This document shows positions 6,861 to 10,974 of a DNA stretch of 10,974 bases, one piece after another. Source of the stretch: Armatimonadota bacterium (GTDB lineage: Bacteria > Armatimonadota > Abditibacteriia > CG2-30-59-28). The notes below the pieces were generated by a model that saw only the letters and a program-made list of their open reading frames with translations, was not told where the DNA came from and ran no database searches. The stretch's first letter is position 1; every line of letters begins with the position of its first letter. The DNA is taken from the NCBI GenBank assembly GCA_016199605.1, contig JACQGJ010000426.1:1-10974 (forward strand). Direction: 5' to 3'. The translations under genes and the position numbers were made by a program.

Positions 6861-6903
6861 ACCTCCGAAATTGCCGCAAAGCTGCGCGCATTGCCCTCCT
6901 ATC

Positions 6904-6912
6904 TGATATAAT
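6904..6912 (+). promoter_or_regulatory. Extended -10 promoter (TG-N-TATAAT) for the GHKL-ATPase gene
   Basis: TATAAT (6907-6912) is a perfect -10 hexamer, preceded by TGA at 6904-6906, which supplies the TGn extension. No recognisable -35 box lies 16-18 nt upstream (GCGCGC there), and extended -10 promoters can work without one. The start would be near 6919, leaving a leader of about 100 nt before the TTG at 7019. I see no riboswitch-like structure in that leader. Confidence 0.55.
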
Positions 6913-7004
6913 TTCTGGCGATATTGAGGATTGGCCCTCTGTTTTTCGCCGCATCCCCCCTTTGCACCAACGGGGTCGCAGTGACATCATCTTCAGGAAT
7001 CGCA

Positions 7005-7009
7005 AGGAG
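7005..7009 (+). promoter_or_regulatory. Shine-Dalgarno AGGAG that decides the TTG start at 7019
   Basis: AGGAG ends 9 nt before the TTG at 7019-7021. A longer in-frame reading from a TTG at 6962 has no SD and would add 19 residues of low-complexity, basic sequence. The shorter protein is preferred. Confidence 0.55.
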
Positions 7010-7018
7010 AATTTCGCA

Positions 7019-10000
7019 TTGTCAGAACAGGTAGTGGACACAGAGAAAACTCAGCAACACAGGGCGGAGGCCTTTCATCCCTCGGATGAGGCTTGGCATG
7101 CGATTGCGAGTTTTGAGCTGCCAAAGATTGCGATGCGCAGCATGGAGCACGGGAGCCATCCGGGGCGGTTCCTCAACGATTTCCGCAAGCAGTTCTCTGG
7201 AAGCCCGGTTGTCTACTCCACCATCTTGGGTTACGGTCCTCCCGGGCGGATTTTCGCGGAACTGCTGTCGCTGTTTATCTTCGAACGGTTGATCTTCGGG
7301 AGTTACTATGCCAACGTCGAGAAGCCGTTCATTCACTTCCCCGGAAAGCCCGAGGACGAGCCGAAGGATTTCTTGCCGGGCGCGGTGCAATTAGAGAAAC
7401 TGCTCCCCTGCATCGAGTTCCTCGCGCAGGAGATTAGCCGGTTCTTCCGGCACATCAATCACTCCTACGAACAGGCTTCCGTGTGGTTCGACGGTCTCGG
7501 CGAGATTGAGCGACGCGTTCAGACTCTGGTCCAGCAAAGCCCCCTGTTTGAGATTCCCACGAAAGTATTCGACGACACCGCCCTCATCAAGTACCAGCCC
7601 GAGGATGTCATCCTCGAGTTTCGCCAGCTTGAGCGCTTCACTAAGATTTTGCTCTACGCCGTCAGGGAAGAGAGCCTTCCCGAAAGCGACAAGACTCAAC
7701 TCCTGGCGCAAGTCCTGTCCGTCTTGACCGCCTACCATCGGGCGCTCGACAAACAATGGGGCGACATTCTCTACCAGAATCGCACCACCGGGGTGCGTCA
7801 GGACATGCGACCGAGGGCGGCGGAATACGTTTACTCTTGCGTGACCCTCGTGCATTCGGAGATTTCGGCCCTGCTGTCGGGCGATCCTCCACCGGCGATA
7901 CCGGAAAACCCGGAAGAACCGGCTGTGGGTCAGACAATGGACATCGACCTGTTTCGTGAAATGGTCATGTACTCAGTTGACGCGGAGGCCTTCATCGCCA
8001 GTAAGCTGCTCGCCCACGAGATCGCCGAGGATCGCGTGCAGTTCGCTCAAGGGATCACTCTGAAAAGCGAGTTAAACCTGACCGAGATCGTCAGGTCCCT
8101 CTCCGACCAGATCAAGCCGGAAGGTGAGGAGCGGATCGATATCATCGTCCCACAGAATGTCGATCTTTTCCTGGCGGGCAATGAACGTCGCGTCCGGGGG
8201 TTGTTTACGAACCTGGTCACGAACAGTTTCCAGTTTGGGAAACACATTCGGATACGTCTGGAGTATGACCCGGTGAGAGAGCGAGCCACCGTGCGCCTGT
8301 CAGACAACGGGAGGGGAGTACATCCGGACCTGTTGACCTGGGATCAGGAGTCGCGACGGGTTACCATCTTCAAGCTTGGCCAAACCCGTCGACGCGCGGA
8401 TTTGGGGGCCCAGGCTGGAGGCACTGGCGTCGGCACAACCGAGAGCTTTTGGGATGCCGAGATGCACGGCGGCAACCTGGCTCTGGAAGAAACAGTCCGC
8501 GCACCCAACCCAGCCCAGGGAACCACTTTCATGGCTGAGCTTCCCGCAGAGGCGCGAGCCCTTTGGAGGCGATTCAGTCTCCATGATTTCGTTCGGGAGA
8601 TTCGAGGCGACTACACGGAGGAAGTAATCGAGGCCGCAGAAAGATCGTTGGGATCCCTGAAAGGACGCGCGCGACGCCTGCTGGAGGAGAGAGGTCTTAT
8701 CCTGCGGGAAACCGGGGATTTGCTGAATCGCGATCATCTTGAGTATATCGACGCCGTCGTCGTGACGCGTTCCCTTTTCGCTCACGCTGCCTCGATGGTC
8801 ACAACGATTCTCGCACACTACCTCCTTCCGATGGAGCTCGACCGCATTGATCCCCGCATTTTCGCCTTTCCCAGCGCGGCAGCCCGCCGGAGCGTAGTAT
8901 TGCTCCGACTCATGGCTCGCGTTGGCAACATGGAGACGCGGCGACGAGAACGATTGCTAAAAGCTATAGAGGCAAGCGAAAGGTCAGTGGACCAGGCCTC
9001 CGCAAACCTGATTCCGTTGACACCCATGCTGCGCTCCTCCCTGGACCGCGATTTGTCCGGGAGAGAACACCTTGCACTTTCCCATGCAATCGAGGAGCAG
9101 AAACGGACTTACCTCGCAACCGAGGGACTCGACCACATCTACCGAGAGGTGCAACGACTCTCCAATCGCGTCCGCGGCGTCTTTGTGCGGCGACCGACGG
9201 GAGTCCGGTTGCAGCGACTGTTGGAAAGGAAGGCCGTGGCTCTGGTGGAGGCGATCCAGGTGCTGCTTCGCGAGGAAAGCGGCGGCGGTCCGGTGGACGG
9301 AAAGCAAGCACAGCTTGAGAGAGAGCATCTACTCGATTTTGTACGGCGGGCCCTGGTCCAACCCGTCGGGGAGCGAATGGGAGACTTCCCGGTCGATTGG
9401 CGTTCGCTGATCGTCTACCTCGCGGAGCATGGCGTCCTTGCCCGAGTCCTCGAACGGCTGCCGCAGAACGAAATCCGGCAATGGCTGGAGGAGATGGACC
9501 ATACGCTTCCTTTGGCGGCAGCGTTTCTCGACCCCCAGCTTTACGAAGACGATTACGAGCGCGCCATCGATGACCCGGCGACGCCGGTTCACACTCGCCT
9601 GATGCTGAAGAGCGACCTTCCGCAGGTTGCCATGCTGACCGACGCAGAGCGTGTGAGGGAGGTGCATCAGTTCCTGACAGGCCGGGGCGTGCAGCCCAAA
9701 CCGCGAGGCTTGGATTACATCCGTCCGGTGCTGAAACGAATCATCGAAATCACACGGGCGGAGGTGCAGGAGGGGACCGATTCCCTTCTCGACAAGGTGC
9801 TCACCACGGAGCCTACGACTCAACCGCGCCGCTGGGAGGAGTGGCTGACCTACCTCGTGAAGCTGCAGCCAGCGGCCGCGCTGTCGCAGATCTCCCTGAT
9901 GAACGACGAAGACCTGAGGCGGCTGCGGGCAGTAGTTGAGACGGCTTTGGTCGTGGGACCTCTCCTAATCGAAAGCGGACTCTTCGATAACATTCTCGAG

Positions 10001-10306
10001 AATTACGGATGGTGGCAGGAGAGCACCCAGCTCCCTCCCGATCGTTTCGACAACCTTATCGCCCAGGTCACACAAATGCACGCGCAGACGACCCAGGCGC
10101 TGATGGAGGACATCCTGTTGTCCGCCCTCAAGGCGGCCACACTGTGGGGATCTCGGGGCGCCGCGGATCCCGAGCTTGCTCAGCCATCGGTGAACAGCGA
10201 AGCGCTTCTTTCTTCCCTGCGGTCGGCGGGTGCGGCTGCCTGGTCGGAGCACTTGCCCGCCCCGATTCGGGAAGCTTTGCAGGAATCAACCGAGACGCTT
10301 TCCTGA
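7019..10306 (+). CDS. Large GHKL (HATPase_c) ATPase-domain protein, 1095 aa, otherwise unrecognised
   Basis: I recognise only the central GHKL/histidine-kinase-type ATPase domain, about residues 348-510. Its N-box is RVRGLFTNLVTNSFQFGK with N398 and N402 (N402 at the Mg-coordinating position). The G1 box is DNGRG (429-433) and the G2 box is GGTGVG (467-472), followed by GTTFMAELP near 501. These are the ATP-lid and nucleotide-contact motifs and look intact, so ATP binding is likely. About 340 residues before it and 585 after it are predominantly helical by composition (many Leu, Glu, Arg), without named domains, signal peptide or clear membrane span. The protein is therefore probably cytoplasmic. 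A classical DHp phosphoacceptor domain is not evident: the only HE pair in a helical context, LAHEIAED (H333), is 65 residues before N398, closer than normal spacing. It may be a divergent histidine kinase, a phosphatase or anti-sigma-type kinase, or a GHKL machine of another kind. A CBS-domain gene follows after 66 nt and may be co-transcribed. Confidence 0.75.
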   Translation: MSEQVVDTEKTQQHRAEAFHPSDEAWHAIASFELPKIAMRSMEHGSHPGRFLNDFRKQFSGSPVVYSTILGYGPPGRIFAELLSLFIFERLIFGSYYANVEKPFIHFPGKPEDEPKDFLPGAVQLEKLLPCIEFLAQEISRFFRHINHSYEQASVWFDGLGEIERRVQTLVQQSPLFEIPTKVFDDTALIKYQPEDVILEFRQLERFTKILLYAVREESLPESDKTQLLAQVLSVLTAYHRALDKQWGDILYQNRTTGVRQDMRPRAAEYVYSCVTLVHSEISALLSGDPPPAIPENPEEPAVGQTMDIDLFREMVMYSVDAEAFIASKLLAHEIAEDRVQFAQGITLKSELNLTEIVRSLSDQIKPEGEERIDIIVPQNVDLFLAGNERRVRGLFTNLVTNSFQFGKHIRIRLEYDPVRERATVRLSDNGRGVHPDLLTWDQESRRVTIFKLGQTRRRADLGAQAGGTGVGTTESFWDAEMHGGNLALEETVRAPNPAQGTTFMAELPAEARALWRRFSLHDFVREIRGDYTEEVIEAAERSLGSLKGRARRLLEERGLILRETGDLLNRDHLEYIDAVVVTRSLFAHAASMVTTILAHYLLPMELDRIDPRIFAFPSAAARRSVVLLRLMARVGNMETRRRERLLKAIEASERSVDQASANLIPLTPMLRSSLDRDLSGREHLALSHAIEEQKRTYLATEGLDHIYREVQRLSNRVRGVFVRRPTGVRLQRLLERKAVALVEAIQVLLREESGGGPVDGKQAQLEREHLLDFVRRALVQPVGERMGDFPVDWRSLIVYLAEHGVLARVLERLPQNEIRQWLEEMDHTLPLAAAFLDPQLYEDDYERAIDDPATPVHTRLMLKSDLPQVAMLTDAERVREVHQFLTGRGVQPKPRGLDYIRPVLKRIIEITRAEVQEGTDSLLDKVLTTEPTTQPRRWEEWLTYLVKLQPAAALSQISLMNDEDLRRLRAVVETALVVGPLLIESGLFDNILENYGWWQESTQLPPDRFDNLIAQVTQMHAQTTQALMEDILLSALKAATLWGSRGAADPELAQPSVNSEALLSSLRSAGAAAWSEHLPAPIREALQESTETLS

Positions 10307-10359
10307 GGGTCGGCGGGTCGCTGGGAGGCCAGGCAATGTCCGCGCGTCAAGTTACCAGT

Positions 10360-10369
10360 GGAGGTGATC
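10360..10369 (+). promoter_or_regulatory. Near-perfect Shine-Dalgarno GGAGGTGATC for the CBS gene
   Basis: Ten consecutive bases are complementary to the conserved 3' end of bacterial 16S rRNA (GATCACCTCC). The GGAGG core lies 8 nt before the ATG at 10373. It decides that start over the in-frame GTG at 10358, which overlaps the site. Strong, independent translation initiation is expected even if the gene is transcribed with the upstream one. Confidence 0.75.
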
Positions 10370-10372
10370 AAG

Positions 10373-10810
10373 ATGACGACCGTCAAAGAAATCCTGGAAA
10401 GGAAAGGCTCTTTCGTGGCCTCCATCTGCAAAGGCAGCACCGTCCTTGAGGCTGCCCAGGAGATGAACGCCCGGCGAATCGGAGCGCTGGTGGTCACGGA
10501 AGGCGACAAGGTGGTAGGCATCTTTACGGAGCGGGATATTCTCACGAAAGTTGTCGCCGGGCAACTTACCCCGGACCGGACGACCGTGGGTGAGGTCATG
10601 ACCTCGCCGGTCGCCTGTTGCTGCCGCGACACAACGCTGGAGGAATGCCGCACCGTCATGACCGACAAAAGGATTCGTCACCTTCCCGTCGTCGAAGACG
10701 ATCGCTTGCTCGGGATCATCACGAGCGGGGACGTGCTCGCCCGCGAGGCCATCGAACAGCGGGAGACCATCAAGTATTACCACCAGTACATCTACGGGCC
10801 GTACCAGTAA
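10373..10810 (+). CDS. Tandem CBS-domain protein
   Basis: The 145-residue protein consists of little more than two CBS domains (about residues 1-62 and 70-127). Together they normally form a Bateman module that binds AMP, ATP or a related adenosyl ligand. The characteristic motifs are present in both repeats: RRIGALVV...VVGIFTERDIL (T52, D55) and RIRHLPVV...LLGIITSGDVL (T117, D120), with the Thr and Asp that contact the ribose and phosphate. GEVMTSPV (73-80) links the two. The protein ends in an aromatic tail, IKYYHQYIYGPYQ. A run of three cysteines (C82-C84), with C92 nearby, sits at the start of the second domain, which is unusual. No enzyme domain is attached, so it probably senses adenine-nucleotide state and regulates a partner by contact. 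The GHKL-ATPase gene 66 nt upstream is the obvious candidate. It is cytoplasmic and soluble. Confidence 0.9.
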   Translation: MTTVKEILERKGSFVASICKGSTVLEAAQEMNARRIGALVVTEGDKVVGIFTERDILTKVVAGQLTPDRTTVGEVMTSPVACCCRDTTLEECRTVMTDKRIRHLPVVEDDRLLGIITSGDVLAREAIEQRETIKYYHQYIYGPYQ

Positions 10811-10860
10811 GTGTGCATTTTCCATTATGATGTCACTCCCCTCATGCCCTCATCCTTCGA

Positions 10861-10974
10861 TTACGGCTGCGTGATGAATCCCTCCGTGCTGGTCGCGGAT
10901 TCGCCGGTGGTGAGATGGACGACGATACGGAACGGCCAGGCTTGGCCGCCCATGAGCATTTGTCCGGTCCAGTC
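10861..10974 (-). CDS. C-terminal end of a minus-strand gene (runs off the right edge)
   Basis: On the minus strand a frame is open from the window edge to a TAA (complement of 10861-10863), giving 37 residues. They look protein-like (WPFRIVVHLTTGESATSTEG) and have GC-rich third codon positions. It would be convergent with the CBS gene, leaving a plausible 50-nt gap (10811-10860) in which I see no clear terminator hairpin. The family is not recognisable from so short a fragment. A + strand frame from an ATG at 10874 is an alternative but lacks a ribosome binding site. Confidence 0.4.
   Translation of the reverse strand, partial: DWTGQMLMGGQAWPFRIVVHLTTGESATSTEGFITQP

Noticed and set aside
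6962..7018. N-terminal extension of the GHKL-ATPase protein from a TTG at 6962
   Set aside because: There is no SD upstream, and the added residues are basic and unstructured. AGGAG at 7005-7009 supports the start at 7019.
10874..10974. + strand frame starting at ATG 10874
   Set aside because: It has no SD, and the minus-strand frame over the same bases reads as more protein-like and ends in a sensible convergent position. The choice is not certain.

Overview
The window is a GC-rich piece of bacterial chromosome. All complete genes are on the + strand, and each end carries a broken gene. The content suggests an uncultured, environmental, Gram-negative-type heterotroph: a secreted beta-helix carbohydrate-active protein with a CBM9-like tail, a periplasmic octaheme cytochrome, and an FAD_oxidored-type flavoprotein. 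Such genes are common in the Planctomycetes/Verrucomicrobia, Armatimonadota and Hydrogenedentota type of bacteria, but nothing here fixes the phylum. Three of the six full-length + strand genes are best explained by TTG starts with good Shine-Dalgarno sequences.

Layout. (1) 2-277 is the C-terminal end of a larger, probably secreted beta-rich protein. (2) 281-919 encodes a small unrecognised protein with one N-terminal membrane anchor. (3) A near-consensus sigma70-type promoter (992-1020) precedes an octaheme hydroxylamine-oxidoreductase-family cytochrome (1076-2392). That gene is followed after 14 nt by an FAD-dependent oxidoreductase (2407-3732), so the two form a probable operon. (4) An intergenic region (3733-3928) holds a perfect 27-bp inverted repeat. 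(5) 3929-6718 encodes a large secreted beta-helix glycosidase-like protein with a C-terminal CBM9-like domain. (6) A second intergenic region (6719-7018) holds four more small hairpins of the same structural family, then a TG-extended perfect -10 box. (7) 7019-10306 encodes a 1095-residue, mostly helical cytoplasmic protein with a GHKL (histidine-kinase-type) ATPase domain in its middle and no recognisable phosphoacceptor domain. (8) 10373-10810 encodes a compact tandem-CBS protein behind a near-perfect Shine-Dalgarno. (9) A minus-strand gene end probably enters from the right (10861-10974).

Three points merit most attention. First, the hairpin family on both sides of the beta-helix gene: the stems differ, but every hairpin keeps an AGT-N3-ACT centre. 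Second, the very large GHKL-ATPase protein paired with a CBS nucleotide sensor, which looks like an undescribed two-gene signalling module. Third, the octaheme cytochrome paired with a flavoprotein, with no quinol-oxidising NapC/NrfH partner in view. Functional claims for all three are inference from sequence motifs and need profile searches or structure prediction.
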